Shown here: in pieces, positions 6,717 to 14,855 of the stretch
Layout: every line of letters starts with the position of its first letter
Numbering within the stretch: position 1 is the stretch's first letter
Source of the DNA: Amycolatopsis balhimycina FH 1894
GTDB lineage: Bacteria > Actinomycetota > Actinomycetes > Mycobacteriales > Pseudonocardiaceae
Length of the DNA: 64,000 nucleotides
Reading direction: 5' to 3'
Assembly: GCF_000384295.1 (NCBI RefSeq)
Contig: NZ_KB913037.1
Coordinates: 4,970,868 to 5,034,867, forward strand
Made by a program: the position numbers and the translations under genes
Notes under the pieces: model-generated
Told to the model about the DNA's origin: nothing
The model's database searches: none
Seen by the model: only the letters and a program-made list of their open reading frames with translations

Positions 6717-9313
6717 GTTCCACCACAGAAGCACCGTTGCAGGCCGAGGTGAAGCAACCACCTCGGCTGAGCCACCGCCAGATCGTCACGATCCTGAGCG
6801 GCCTGATGTGCGGCATGTTCCTCGCCGCGCTGGACCAGACGATCGTCGGCACGTCGATCGTCAAGATCGCCAACGACCTGCACGGCTTCGACCTGCAGGC
6901 CTGGGCGACCACGGCGTACCTGATCACCTCGACGATCGTCACGCCGATCTACGGCAAGCTGTCCGACATCTACGGCCGCAAGCCGTTCTACCTGGCCGCG
7001 ATCGGCATCTTCGTGGCCGGTTCGCTGGCCTCGGCCTTCGCGCAGTCCATGTACGAGCTGGCCGCGTTCCGCGCGGTGCAGGGCCTCGGCGCCGGCGGCC
7101 TGATGTCGCTGGCCATGACGATCCTCGGCGACATCGTGCCGCCGCGTGAACGCGCGAAGTACCAGGGTTACATCCTCGCCGTGTTCGGCCTGTCGACCGT
7201 GCTGGGCCCGGTGCTCGGCGGCTTCTTCGCCGGCATCGAGCACGCCGGCAGCATCTTCGGCTACGACATCCACGGCTGGCGCTGGGTCTTCCTGATCAAC
7301 GTCCCGATCGGTGTCGCGGCGCTGTTCGTCGTCGCCAGGGTGCTGAACGTGCCGCACGAGCGCCACGACCACAAGATCGACTGGTGGGGCGCGCTGACGC
7401 TGGTCGTCGCGGTCGTGCCGTTCCTGATCGTCGCCGAGCAGGGCCAGAAGTGGGGCTGGGGCGACGGCAAGGCGATCCTCTGCTACGTCGTCGGCGGTGT
7501 CGGCGTCATCGCGTTCATCCTGGTCGAACGGTGGATGCAGGACGCCGCGCTGATCCCGTTGCGGCTGTTCAAGAACTCGACGTTCACCGTGGCGATCATC
7601 GGCGGTGTCATCGTCGGTGTCGCGATGTTCGGCGCGATCACGATGATCCCGCAGTTCCTGCAGGTCGTGCAGGGCAAGACGCCGACCGAGTCCGGTCTGC
7701 TGATGCTGCCGCTGATGGCGGGCATCATGACGAGCTCGATCGTGTCCGGGCGGATCACCGGGAAGACCGGGCGCTACAAGGTGTTCCCGATCGTCGGCAC
7801 CCTCATGATCGCCGCCGGCGCGTTCTTCTTCGCGCAGGTCGACTACGACTCGCCGCTGTGGCACCCGCTGACCGCGGCCGCCATCATCGGTCTCGGCCTC
7901 GGCCAGTGCATGCAGACGCTGATCATCGCGGTGCAGAACGCCGGCCCGCGCAGCGACATGGGCGTCTCGACCGCGTCGGCGACGTTCTTCCGCCAGATCG
8001 GTGGTACCGCGGGTGTCGCGATCTTCCTGACGGTCCTGTTCAACACCCTGATGCCCAACATCACCAAGGCGTTCGGCGGGCAGCTACCCCCCGGCGCCGG
8101 CGCGAGCGTCGGGAACCTGTCCGAGAACACCAGCGTGATCCAGTCCCTGCCGACCGCGATCAAGACGCCGATCCTGGTCGGTTTCACCGACTCGATCACC
8201 ACGGTGTTCTACATCGCCGGCGCGGTGGCGCTGCTGGCCACGCTGGTGCTGCTGTTCATGAAGGAGATCCCGCTGACCAACGCGGCCCCGGCCGCGGCGG
8301 CCATGGAGGGCGGCGAAGCGCTGCTCGACGCGGACAACAGCGCCGACCACGCCGACGCGCCCACCGAGATCGTCAAGGCGGTGCGTCCGGCCGACCGCGA
8401 GCCCGCGCTGGTCGGCGGCGGGAAGCACGCGCTGAACGGGAACGGCCACGGCGACTACCAGGCCGTGTCGGGCGCGCTGCCCATCACGAACTCGGTCGCC
8501 GACTCCGAGATCGACGTCCCCGTCGGCACCGGCGGGGTGCCCGTGACCGGGCACGTCCGCCGTCAGGACGGCAGCCACGTGCCGGGTGCCGCGCTGACCC
8601 TGATCGACCAGCGCGGCCGCCAGGTCGCCCGGGCCACCGGGGCGGCCGACGGCAGCTTCTCGGTGCCCAGCCAGGGCCCGGGCGCGTACGTGCTCATCGT
8701 GTCCGCGCACGGCCATCAGCCGCAGGCCTCCAGCGTCGTGATCAGCAACGGGCCGGCGACGGCCGACGTCACGCTCACCGGGTCCGGCGAGCTGACCGGC
8801 ACCGTGCGGGCGGCCACCGGCGATCCGCTGGCGAACGTGACCGTGACGCTGACCGACGGCCGGGGCGAGGTGAACGGCGCGTTCATCACGACCGCGGACG
8901 GCACCTACGCCTTCGTCGGAGTCGGCGCCGGGGCGTACACGCTGGTCGCCAGCGGCCCGGGCTACCGGCCCTTCGCGGTGACGCTGACCGTGCCGGACAG
9001 CGGAGTGCTGCGTCACGATGTCGAGCTCGCGAGCTCGGTGCTGCTGAGCGGCACCGCGCGGACCGAGGGCGACCGGATCGTGCCGGACGCGCGGATCACC
9101 GTGCTCGACGCCGAAGGCAACGTCGCCGCCGTGGCCCGGACCGACGACGAAGGCCGGTACGTGGTCAGCGATCTGCCCGCGGGCGCGTACACCGTGGTCG
9201 CGAGCGGCTACCCGCCGGCGACCAGCCAGGTGGAGCTGACCGGCGGCGAGGCCGGCCACGACGTCCGGCTGAGCTACGACCAGGCGCTCGACGAGCTGGT
9301 CGACCGGTCATGA
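6713..9313 (+). CDS. DHA2-family MFS drug exporter fused to three carboxypeptidase-regulatory-like domains
   Basis: 866 residues. Residues 1-~520 are a 14-TM EmrB/QacA-type proton antiporter: 'LDQTIVGTSIVKI' in TM1, motif A 'GKLSDIYGRKPF', motif C 'GPVLGGFFAG'. A ~90-residue acidic/Gly linker follows, then three beta-sandwich repeats (about residues 606-690, 690-775, 775-860), each with the 'DGSFSV/DGTYAFVGVGAGAYTLVASG' pattern of carboxypeptidase-regulatory-like/transthyretin-like domains. With an even TM number the repeats should be cytoplasmic, which is odd for a domain usually found outside the cell. ATGA overlaps join it to MarR upstream and the YceI gene downstream. Confidence 0.9.
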   Translation: MSSTTEAPLQAEVKQPPRLSHRQIVTILSGLMCGMFLAALDQTIVGTSIVKIANDLHGFDLQAWATTAYLITSTIVTPIYGKLSDIYGRKPFYLAAIGIFVAGSLASAFAQSMYELAAFRAVQGLGAGGLMSLAMTILGDIVPPRERAKYQGYILAVFGLSTVLGPVLGGFFAGIEHAGSIFGYDIHGWRWVFLINVPIGVAALFVVARVLNVPHERHDHKIDWWGALTLVVAVVPFLIVAEQGQKWGWGDGKAILCYVVGGVGVIAFILVERWMQDAALIPLRLFKNSTFTVAIIGGVIVGVAMFGAITMIPQFLQVVQGKTPTESGLLMLPLMAGIMTSSIVSGRITGKTGRYKVFPIVGTLMIAAGAFFFAQVDYDSPLWHPLTAAAIIGLGLGQCMQTLIIAVQNAGPRSDMGVSTASATFFRQIGGTAGVAIFLTVLFNTLMPNITKAFGGQLPPGAGASVGNLSENTSVIQSLPTAIKTPILVGFTDSITTVFYIAGAVALLATLVLLFMKEIPLTNAAPAAAAMEGGEALLDADNSADHADAPTEIVKAVRPADREPALVGGGKHALNGNGHGDYQAVSGALPITNSVADSEIDVPVGTGGVPVTGHVRRQDGSHVPGAALTLIDQRGRQVARATGAADGSFSVPSQGPGAYVLIVSAHGHQPQASSVVISNGPATADVTLTGSGELTGTVRAATGDPLANVTVTLTDGRGEVNGAFITTADGTYAFVGVGAGAYTLVASGPGYRPFAVTLTVPDSGVLRHDVELASSVLLSGTARTEGDRIVPDARITVLDAEGNVAAVARTDDEGRYVVSDLPAGAYTVVASGYPPATSQVELTGGEAGHDVRLSYDQALDELVDRS

Positions 9314-10131
9314 CCGGTTTGCGCGCGACCTTCCGCACGGCCGAGGGCTGGGCGGTGGAGCACGCGGTGCTCACCGTCACCGACCCGGCCGGGCGGCAGG
9401 TCGCCCGCCAAGCGGCGGACGTCCGCGGGGAAGTCGTCACCGAGGCGCTCACGCCGGGCGTCTACACCGCCGTCGTCACCGCGGCCGGGTACACCCCGGT
9501 CGCGCGGACGACGCAGATCGCCTCGGACGGCAGTGGCTCGCTCGGCGACGTCGTGCTGGCCCCGGTCGCCGAGGCGGTCGACCTGCCGGCCGCCGGGCCG
9601 TGGGTGATCGACCCGGTGCACTCGTCGGTCGTCGCGACCGCGCGGCACATGGGCATCGCGAGCATCAAGGCGCGGTTCCCGGACCTGTCCGGCCGGATCG
9701 AGATCGGCCGGCCTGCCGAGCGGTCGACGGTGCACGCCGAGATCAAGGCGGCGAGCGTCGAGACCGGCATCAAGATGCGCGACGACCACCTGCGCTCGCC
9801 GGACTTCCTCGACGTCGACGTGCATCCGGTGATCACGTTCACCAGCACCGGAATGCGGCAGCGTGGCGTGGACGCGTGGACGTTGACCGGTGAGCTGACG
9901 CTGCACGGCGAGCGCCGTCAGATCGAGCTGGAGCTCACCTACGGCGGCTGGAACCCGGACCCGTGGGGCGGCGTGCGCGCCGCGTTCCACGCCGAGACGA
10001 CCCTGCACCGCCGCGACTTCGCGATCAACTACAGCGCGCTGGCCCGCGCCGGTGTCGCGGTGGTCGGCACGACGGTGAAGGTGGAGCTGGACATCGAAGC
10101 GGTGCAAGGCGAGTCGCTGCCGCAGTACTGA
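9310..10131 (+). CDS. YceI-family lipid-binding-like protein with N-terminal carboxypeptidase-regulatory-like domain
   Basis: 273 residues. The first ~85 form a fourth carboxypeptidase-regulatory-like repeat ('GRQVARQAADVRGEVVTEALTPGVYTAVV'), continuing the series in the exporter. Residues ~95-270 are a YceI lipocalin-like domain ('WVIDPVHSSVVATARHMGIASIKARF', 'TGIKMRDDHLRSPDFLDV', 'LTGELTLHGERRQIEL'), a fold that binds long isoprenoid-type molecules. No signal peptide, so it is predicted cytosolic. Start overlaps the exporter stop (ATGA). Likely co-operates with the exporter on a hydrophobic substrate; this is inference. Confidence 0.88.
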   Translation: MTGLRATFRTAEGWAVEHAVLTVTDPAGRQVARQAADVRGEVVTEALTPGVYTAVVTAAGYTPVARTTQIASDGSGSLGDVVLAPVAEAVDLPAAGPWVIDPVHSSVVATARHMGIASIKARFPDLSGRIEIGRPAERSTVHAEIKAASVETGIKMRDDHLRSPDFLDVDVHPVITFTSTGMRQRGVDAWTLTGELTLHGERRQIELELTYGGWNPDPWGGVRAAFHAETTLHRRDFAINYSALARAGVAVVGTTVKVELDIEAVQGESLPQY

Positions 10132-10138
10132 AGTTCCC

Positions 10139-10183
10139 TGAGGGGCACCTTCATGGCTCTTAGCGCCATGAAGGTGCCCCTCA
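10139..10183. repeat. Intergenic triple-palindrome element D, probable terminator
   Basis: Starts 8 nt after the YceI stop. A 19-bp stem: TGAGGGGCACCTTCA (10139-10153) pairs with TGAAGGTGCCCCTCA (10169-10183), extended by TGGC/GCCA of the 15-bp spacer (10154-10168). Each 15-mer is itself a near palindrome and their starts are exactly 30 bp apart, as in elements A, B, C and E. Confidence 0.8.
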
Positions 10184-10296
10184 TGACTTTCACCCCTGGT
10201 GAGGGGACGGGTACCGTTCGTGAAAGCTGACTTCCGTGCGAGCCCGATTCGACCGTTCGGCGCGGGGAGTTCACCTGGGCCACGTAGGCTCCGGGT

Positions 10297-10965
10297 GTGA
10301 ACGTCGTGAGCATCGAGGCCGCGGGCGTCGGCGTGAGCTGGCTGGACACCGCCGGGCCGCTGCTCGTCTGGGTGATCGTGCTGAGCTTCGTGCTGGTCGA
10401 ATGCGCGTTGATCATCGGGCTGTTCCTGCCCGGCGACTCGCTGCTGTTCGGGGCCGGCGTGGTGCTGGCGCAGCACGGTTCGGACGCGAACGCGTGGTTC
10501 CTGTCGGGGGCCGCGCTGATCGTCGCCGTCCTCGGCAACCAGATCGGTTACTACATCGGACGCGGCAGCGGCACCAAGCTCATCGCGCGCCGCGACGGGA
10601 AGGTGCTGAACCGGCACAACCTCGAGCGCGCGCAGCGGTTCCTGGACCGCAAGGGCTTCTTCGCGATCGTGGCGGCCCGGTGGATCCCGTGGATCCGCAC
10701 GCTCGCGCCGCTGATCGCCGGCGCCGCCCGGATGGACCCGCGCCGGTTCATGGCGGCGACCGCGCTCGGCGGGCTGCTCTGGGTGCCGACGCTCGTGCTG
10801 CTCGGCTACTACGGCGCCGGGCTGCTCGACGCGCTGCCGTGGCTGAAGACGGCCGCGCTGTGGCTCAGCATCGCGTTCTTCGTGTTCGGCACCGGGTACG
10901 GCGTGCTGCGCTACCGCCAGGAGATGCGCCGACCGGTGGACGACCGCGACGACGCGAGGGCGTGA
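10297..10965 (+). CDS. DedA family membrane protein (second copy)
   Basis: 222-residue DedA/VTT membrane protein. It has 'LVECALIIGLFLPGDSLLFGAG' with conserved Glu and PGD motif and 'AARWIPWIRTLAPLIAGAARM', the Arg-bearing signature, plus 'NQIGYYIGRGSG'. GTG 10297 gives the normal family length; no strong ribosome site precedes it. It stands alone between a terminator-like repeat and a convergent VOC gene. It is only distantly similar to the DedA protein at 3206-3907, so this is not a recent duplication. Confidence 0.87.
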   Translation: MNVVSIEAAGVGVSWLDTAGPLLVWVIVLSFVLVECALIIGLFLPGDSLLFGAGVVLAQHGSDANAWFLSGAALIVAVLGNQIGYYIGRGSGTKLIARRDGKVLNRHNLERAQRFLDRKGFFAIVAARWIPWIRTLAPLIAGAARMDPRRFMAATALGGLLWVPTLVLLGYYGAGLLDALPWLKTAALWLSIAFFVFGTGYGVLRYRQEMRRPVDDRDDARA

Positions 10966-10974
10966 CTCCCCGGC

Positions 10975-11388
10975 TCAGAGCTGCGGGTCGGCCCAGATCT
11001 CGAGCTGGATGCCGTCGGGGTCGCGGAACACGATGACGCGCGAGCCCTCGAAGGTGCGTGACGGCGCGACCGGCAGGTAGGAGACGCCGAACTCGGCGAG
11101 CCTGCTCTCCCATTCGGCCAGCTCGGCGGCCGTGTGGACCCGGAACGCGACGTGGTCGAGCCCGGTCCGGCGTTCGTCGAACCCGCGCCTGCCGGTGTCC
11201 GCGTGCTGCACCAGCACCACGGAGAACTCGTCCCCGGCGGACCGCAGCACGACCTTCCGCAGACCCGTGTCCGGCTCTTCGCGCCGGGTGACCTCCTCGA
11301 GGTCGAGGACACGCACGTACCACGGCACGCTGCGGTCCACGTCGGTCACGGTGAGCGCGAGGTGGTGCACGGACATGAGTTTGGCCAT
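10975..11388 (-). CDS. VOC family protein (glyoxalase/bleomycin resistance/dioxygenase fold)
   Basis: 137 residues containing two paired beta-alpha-beta-beta-beta units. 'VHHLALTVTDVDRSVPWYVRVLDLEE' and 'GLDHVAFRVHTAAELAEWESRLAEFGV' hold the two His metal ligands, and 'RVIVFRDPDGIQLEIWAD' the Glu ligand. Metal-dependent lyase or dioxygenase chemistry is expected, substrate unknown. ATG 11388 is preferred over the longer frame because homology begins there. The gene is convergent with dedA 9 bp away, and lies downstream of the EFE-like gene on the same strand with a hairpin between. Confidence 0.85.
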   Translation of the reverse strand: MAKLMSVHHLALTVTDVDRSVPWYVRVLDLEEVTRREEPDTGLRKVVLRSAGDEFSVVLVQHADTGRRGFDERRTGLDHVAFRVHTAAELAEWESRLAEFGVSYLPVAPSRTFEGSRVIVFRDPDGIQLEIWADPQL

Positions 11389-11528
11389 GGCTTCCGAAGC
11401 CGTCCTTTCGCGTGGCGGCTTCCCAGAGTTACACAGCGCCTGGCCGCCGAAACCGAGGTGACCAAGTTCCCGGTCCGATCGTGATCTCGCCGTCTCCGGC
11501 CGTCCCAGCAGGCGGACGGAGCCCACCA

Positions 11529-11560
11529 GCGGTCACCCCCGTCTCACGGATGGTGACCGC
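11529..11560. terminator. Hairpin downstream of the EFE-like gene
   Basis: GCGGTCACC (11529-11537) pairs with GGTGACCGC (11552-11560), a 9-bp GC-rich stem with a 14-nt loop, 10 nt beyond the EFE-like stop codon on the minus strand. No U-tract. The remainder of the 181-bp gap to the VOC gene shows nothing else. Confidence 0.5.
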
Positions 11561-11569
11561 CGGTGACAT

Positions 11570-12580
11570 CTACCGGCTGATTGCCCGCAACCGATCGAGG
11601 CGTCCCTCCTCGTGAATGCGCTTGGTCGTCACCCGGTCGGGGTAGCAGCGGGTGAACATGTTCGTGAAGTGCGTGCCGTAGTGGATGCGGTCGTCCCCGC
11701 CGTCCAACGGGCGGACGGTGGTGCGGAACGACGGCTCGTGGAAGTACGCCAGCGTGTAGCGCTCCCGCGTCGCGAGCCGGACCTTGTGGGGCGTCGACAG
11801 CAGCGCGCCGCCGGTGAGGAACTGGAGGATGTCGCCGGGGAAGACGGTGAACACCCGCGGCTCGGGTTCGACGAAGTGCCACGGCTCGTCGTCCTGGTAC
11901 ATCCCGGCCGTGCTCTCCTCCGGCAGCCAGTTGCGGCGGCGGGGTTCCCCGGGCACCGGCGGCCGGATGAAGAGCCCGCCCACCTCGTCCTGCGCGGCGA
12001 TCACGAGCAGGCCGTAGTCGGTGTGGGCGCCGATGCCGCGTTCGGTCGTCGCGGACCGGGCGGGGAACCGCAGCACGCGCATGTGGTGCCAGCCGTCGCG
12101 GGTGAGCCGGGTCAGCCGGTCGATCTCCACCTCCAGCCCGAGCGCGACGAGCCGCAGGAGCTTCTCGCCGGTTTCGCCGACTTGCCGGAGGTAGGCGCGC
12201 ATCGCCGTTCGGTAGCCGTCATCGGGCCACGGGACCGGCCCGTGGCACGGCCAGCCTTCGGTGACGCGGGTGTCGGTGAGCGGGACGTCCGGGCACACCG
12301 TGAAGATCTCGGAGAAGTCGGCTTCACCGGCGGTCACTTCTTCCCCGGAAGCGATGTAGCCGCTGTAGGTCAGGTCGCTCACGAACTTCGCCTTTTCCGG
12401 CAAAGATCTGCCGAAGAACCGGCGGCTTGCGGCAAGCGCTTCCTCGGTGATGCGCTCCTGTTCCGCCGTCGCGGCGATCTGGAAGATCCCGTCGGTCTCC
12501 CAGGTACGGACCAGCTGGCGGCCCAGTATTCGATCAACTGTCGTCCCGCTCACCGAATCGGGGAGCTCAAATGTACGCAT
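11570..12580 (-). CDS. efe: Ethylene-forming-enzyme-like 2-oxoglutarate/Fe(II) oxygenase
   Basis: 336 residues, closely resembling the Pseudomonas ethylene-forming enzyme (EFE) along its whole length. EFE converts 2-oxoglutarate to ethylene and CO2 and also hydroxylates L-arginine. Counting from the ATG at 12580, Fe ligands H186, D188, H265; 2OG-binding R274; arginine-site E81, T83, R168, Y189, R311; and hydrophobic-pocket A195, F280 all occur at the equivalents of EFE H189, D191, H268, R277, E84, T86, R171, Y192, R316, A198, F283. Long identical blocks include 'SDLTYSGY', 'ASGEEVTAG', 'GWPCHGPVPWP', 'DGWHHMRVLRFP' and 'GAHTDYGLLVIAAQD'. AGGAGA precedes the ATG; GTG 12667 would add 29 residues and overlap the SDR. 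It is last in a sugar-transport gene cluster. Confidence 0.88.
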   Translation of the reverse strand: MRTFELPDSVSGTTVDRILGRQLVRTWETDGIFQIAATAEQERITEEALAASRRFFGRSLPEKAKFVSDLTYSGYIASGEEVTAGEADFSEIFTVCPDVPLTDTRVTEGWPCHGPVPWPDDGYRTAMRAYLRQVGETGEKLLRLVALGLEVEIDRLTRLTRDGWHHMRVLRFPARSATTERGIGAHTDYGLLVIAAQDEVGGLFIRPPVPGEPRRRNWLPEESTAGMYQDDEPWHFVEPEPRVFTVFPGDILQFLTGGALLSTPHKVRLATRERYTLAYFHEPSFRTTVRPLDGGDDRIHYGTHFTNMFTRCYPDRVTTKRIHEEGRLDRLRAISR

Positions 12581-12653
12581 TCTCCTGTTCACCTTTCGCG
12601 CGGTTTCGGGAACGTCAACCACACGAATAGCAGGAATTACCGGTTCAAAGGGA

Positions 12654-13393
12654 TCAACGACCGCCACCGACGTCGAGCACGGCGCCGGTCGTGAACGACG
12701 ACGCCGTCGACAGCAGGAAGATCACGGCTTCGGCGATCTCGGCAGGCTGCCCGGCGCGCCCCAGCGGGATCTGCGGCGCGTACTTCGCCATCCGGTCCGG
12801 CAGGCCGGCCGCCGCGTGCAGACCGGTGTGGACCATGCCGGGCCGGACGGCGTTGACCCGGATCCCCTCCGCCGCAACCTCTTGCGCGAGCCCGAAGGTC
12901 AGCGTGTCCACGGCCGCCTTCGACGCGGCGTAGTGCACCCACTCCCCGGCGGATCCGGTGCGCGCGGCGGTCGAGGAGATGTTGACGATCGCACCGCCTC
13001 CGCCACCGTACCGCGTCGACATCCGGCGGACGGCCTCACGGCAGCACAGGAAGACCCCGGTGACGTTCACCTCGAGGGTCCGCCGGACGACGCCGACGTC
13101 GTAGTCCTCGAGCCGGCCCGGGTGTTGCCGACGATCGCGGCGTTGTTGACCAAGCCGGTCACCGGGCCCAGCTCCGCCGCCGCGTCGAACAGCGCGCGGA
13201 CGTCGTCCTCGCTGGAGACGTCGGCGCGGAAGGCGAGCGCCTGACGGCCGTGCGCCCGCACCCGTTCGGCGACGGCTTCGGCGGGCGACGGGTCGCCGGA
13301 GAAGTTGACGACGACGTCGTAGCCGCGTCCGGCGGCCAGCTCGCAGATCGCCGCGCCGATCCCGCGGCTGCCGCCGGTGACGATGAGCGTCAA
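12654..13393 (-). pseudogene. SDR family oxidoreductase with a single-base frameshift
   Basis: Short-chain dehydrogenase/reductase split over two frames. The upstream part (from a TTG at 13393 that overlaps the kinase stop) has the cofactor motif 'TGGSRGIG' and 'NNAAIVGNTRAG'; the downstream part has 'GVFLCCREAVRRM', 'NISSTAA', the catalytic 'YAASKAA' and 'GIRVNAVRPGMV'. Reading shifts near 13112, where adding one base restores 'LEDYDVGVVRRTLEVNVTG'. Total length 740 nt is one base short of a 246-codon gene. Everything else is intact, so this is either a very recent inactivation or a sequence error. Probably a sugar or polyol dehydrogenase of the adjoining importer operon. Confidence 0.8.
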
Positions 13394-14025
13394 ATCGCGA
13401 AGTTGGCCAGCGGCAGGTTCTCGAGCACCAGGTCCGCGCGGTCCCGGGTCTGCGAGATCAGGTCGGCGTTGCGCTGGTCCGAGCCGAGCGCGCGCTGGCG
13501 GGCCTCGACCAGCGAACGGCCGTACCGGCGGTGGCGCGACACCAGGCGTTCGATCCGCTCGGGCTCGTCCGGTGCGAGGAACCAGGCCTCGGTGAGCAAC
13601 GGCCGGATCGCGCTCCACGGGTCGTCCGGCAGCAGGAGGTAGTTGCCCTCGGTGATGACGAGCTGCACCTCCGGCGGCACCGCGACGGCGCCGGCGATCG
13701 GCTCCTCGATCTCGCGGCGGAAATCCGGTGCGTACACCGTTTCGCGGCCTTCGGCGAGCCGGCGGATCAGGTGGTAGTAGCCCGCCGCGTCGAACGTGTC
13801 CGGGGCGCCCTTGCGCTCGGCGCGGCCGAGCCGGCGCAGCTCGACCTGCGCGAGGTGGAAGCCGTCCATGCCGACCACCGCGGCGCGCGAGCCGAGTGCA
13901 CTGGCCAGCGCCCAGGCGAGCGTGGTCTTGCCGGACGCGGGCGCGCCCACGATGCCGAGCACGTGGCGCTGCCCGCGCACGGTCAGGCCCTCGGCCCGGG
14001 CCAGCAGGTCGTCGAACGCCGTCAT
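13390..14025 (-). CDS. P-loop nucleoside/sugar kinase (uridine kinase-like, FrcK type)
   Basis: 211 residues with a Walker A loop 'GAPASGKTTLA' and the pattern 'GMDGFHL', 'DTFDAAGY', 'VITEGNYLLL' shared with uridine kinase, pantothenate kinase and the kinases found next to fructose-type ABC importers. It probably phosphorylates the imported carbohydrate or its product. ATG 14025 overlaps the PfkB stop (ATGA) and is preceded by GGAACAGGAC. Its own stop overlaps the TTG start of the SDR. Substrate is inferred from context only. Confidence 0.82.
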   Translation of the reverse strand: MTAFDDLLARAEGLTVRGQRHVLGIVGAPASGKTTLAWALASALGSRAAVVGMDGFHLAQVELRRLGRAERKGAPDTFDAAGYYHLIRRLAEGRETVYAPDFRREIEEPIAGAVAVPPEVQLVITEGNYLLLPDDPWSAIRPLLTEAWFLAPDEPERIERLVSRHRRYGRSLVEARQRALGSDQRNADLISQTRDRADLVLENLPLANFAI

Positions 14026-14855
14026 GTCCTGTTCCTTCCTGCGATCGCGGTCGTCCACGACCGCGGTCCCACATGCCGCACCCGTTCGGCGGCCACCTCG
14101 TTGGCGAAGCGGATCCGGTCCGGCACCGTCCGTTCGCGGGCCACGGCCACGGCGAGCGCGCCGTGCCAGACGTCGCCCGCCCCTAGTGTGTCCCGCGCTT
14201 CCACGCTCGCAACAGGCACCTCACCCGAGTCGCCGTCCGCAGTGGACCAGCGCACCGGGCCGGGCCCCGCGGTGGTGATCACGGTGCCGACGCCGCGCTC
14301 GTGGAGGCCGGGTTCCGGCGCGGTGAAGTGCGCGGAGCAGGCGGCGACGTCGACCAGCGGGAGGAGGTCGTCGAGCACGGGCTTCCAGCTCCCGGCGTCG
14401 AGCACGACCGGCGCCTCCACACCCCGGGCCACCGCCAGCGCGAGTTCCGGATAGTGCCCGTCGATCAGCACGACGTCCGCTTCCCCAAGCGGCACTTTCA
14501 CGTGAAAGTGGCGCTCGGCCGCGTTGCGGGAGACGACCGTGCGCTCGCCGTCGCGGTCGCGGACCGCGACCGCGCTGACCGGCGGCGGGTCGAGCAGGTC
14601 GGGAGCCAGATCGACGACCTCGACGCCGTGGGTTTCGAGGTCGGCGCGGGCGAGCGCCGCCAGCGGGTGTGCACCGAGGACGGTCAGCAGGGTCGCCTCG
14701 GCGCCGAGCGCGGCCGCCGTCACCGCGGCGTTCGTCGCGGGTCCACCCGCGGCGACGTCCACCCGTAACGACTGCACCTTCTCGCCCGGCGCCGGAAGCT
14801 CCTCGACCCGCTGGACGACGTCCACCGTGCACAAGCCCGCCAGCAGCACTCTCAC
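14022..14855 (-). CDS. PfkB-family carbohydrate kinase
   Basis: 277-residue ribokinase-fold kinase. N-terminal 'AAGGPATNAAVTAAALGA' is the first PfkB signature; C-terminal 'DTLGAGDVW' is the second, with the catalytic Asp and anion hole. It phosphorylates a sugar, probably the one brought in by the neighbouring ABC importer. GTG 14855 overlaps the ATPase stop (GTGA). Residues 116-121 (HFHVKV) are encoded by an 18-bp perfect palindrome, CACTTTCACGTGAAAGTG, in a loop where a repeat-like insertion seems to be tolerated. Confidence 0.88.
   Translation of the reverse strand: MRVLLAGLCTVDVVQRVEELPAPGEKVQSLRVDVAAGGPATNAAVTAAALGAEATLLTVLGAHPLAALARADLETHGVEVVDLAPDLLDPPPVSAVAVRDRDGERTVVSRNAAERHFHVKVPLGEADVVLIDGHYPELALAVARGVEAPVVLDAGSWKPVLDDLLPLVDVAACSAHFTAPEPGLHERGVGTVITTAGPGPVRWSTADGDSGEVPVASVEARDTLGAGDVWHGALAVAVARERTVPDRIRFANEVAAERVRHVGPRSWTTAIAGRNRT
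14493..14510. repeat. 18-bp perfect palindrome inside the PfkB kinase gene
   Basis: CACTTTCACGTGAAAGTG, extended imperfectly by GC-rich flanks on both sides, lies in the coding region of the PfkB kinase and is translated as HFHVKV. A palindrome this long in coding DNA is unusual and looks like an intergenic-type repeat that has settled in a gene in frame. Confidence 0.75.

Noticed and set aside
7384..9309. Long plus-strand frame through the exporter joining to the YceI gene
   Set aside because: Arg/Ala-rich shadow frame of high-GC coding DNA; only the part after 9310 has real homology.
12581..12653. Own promoter for the EFE-like gene
   Set aside because: TTGAAC and TTGATC hexamers occur, but no partner -10 at a proper distance could be defended.
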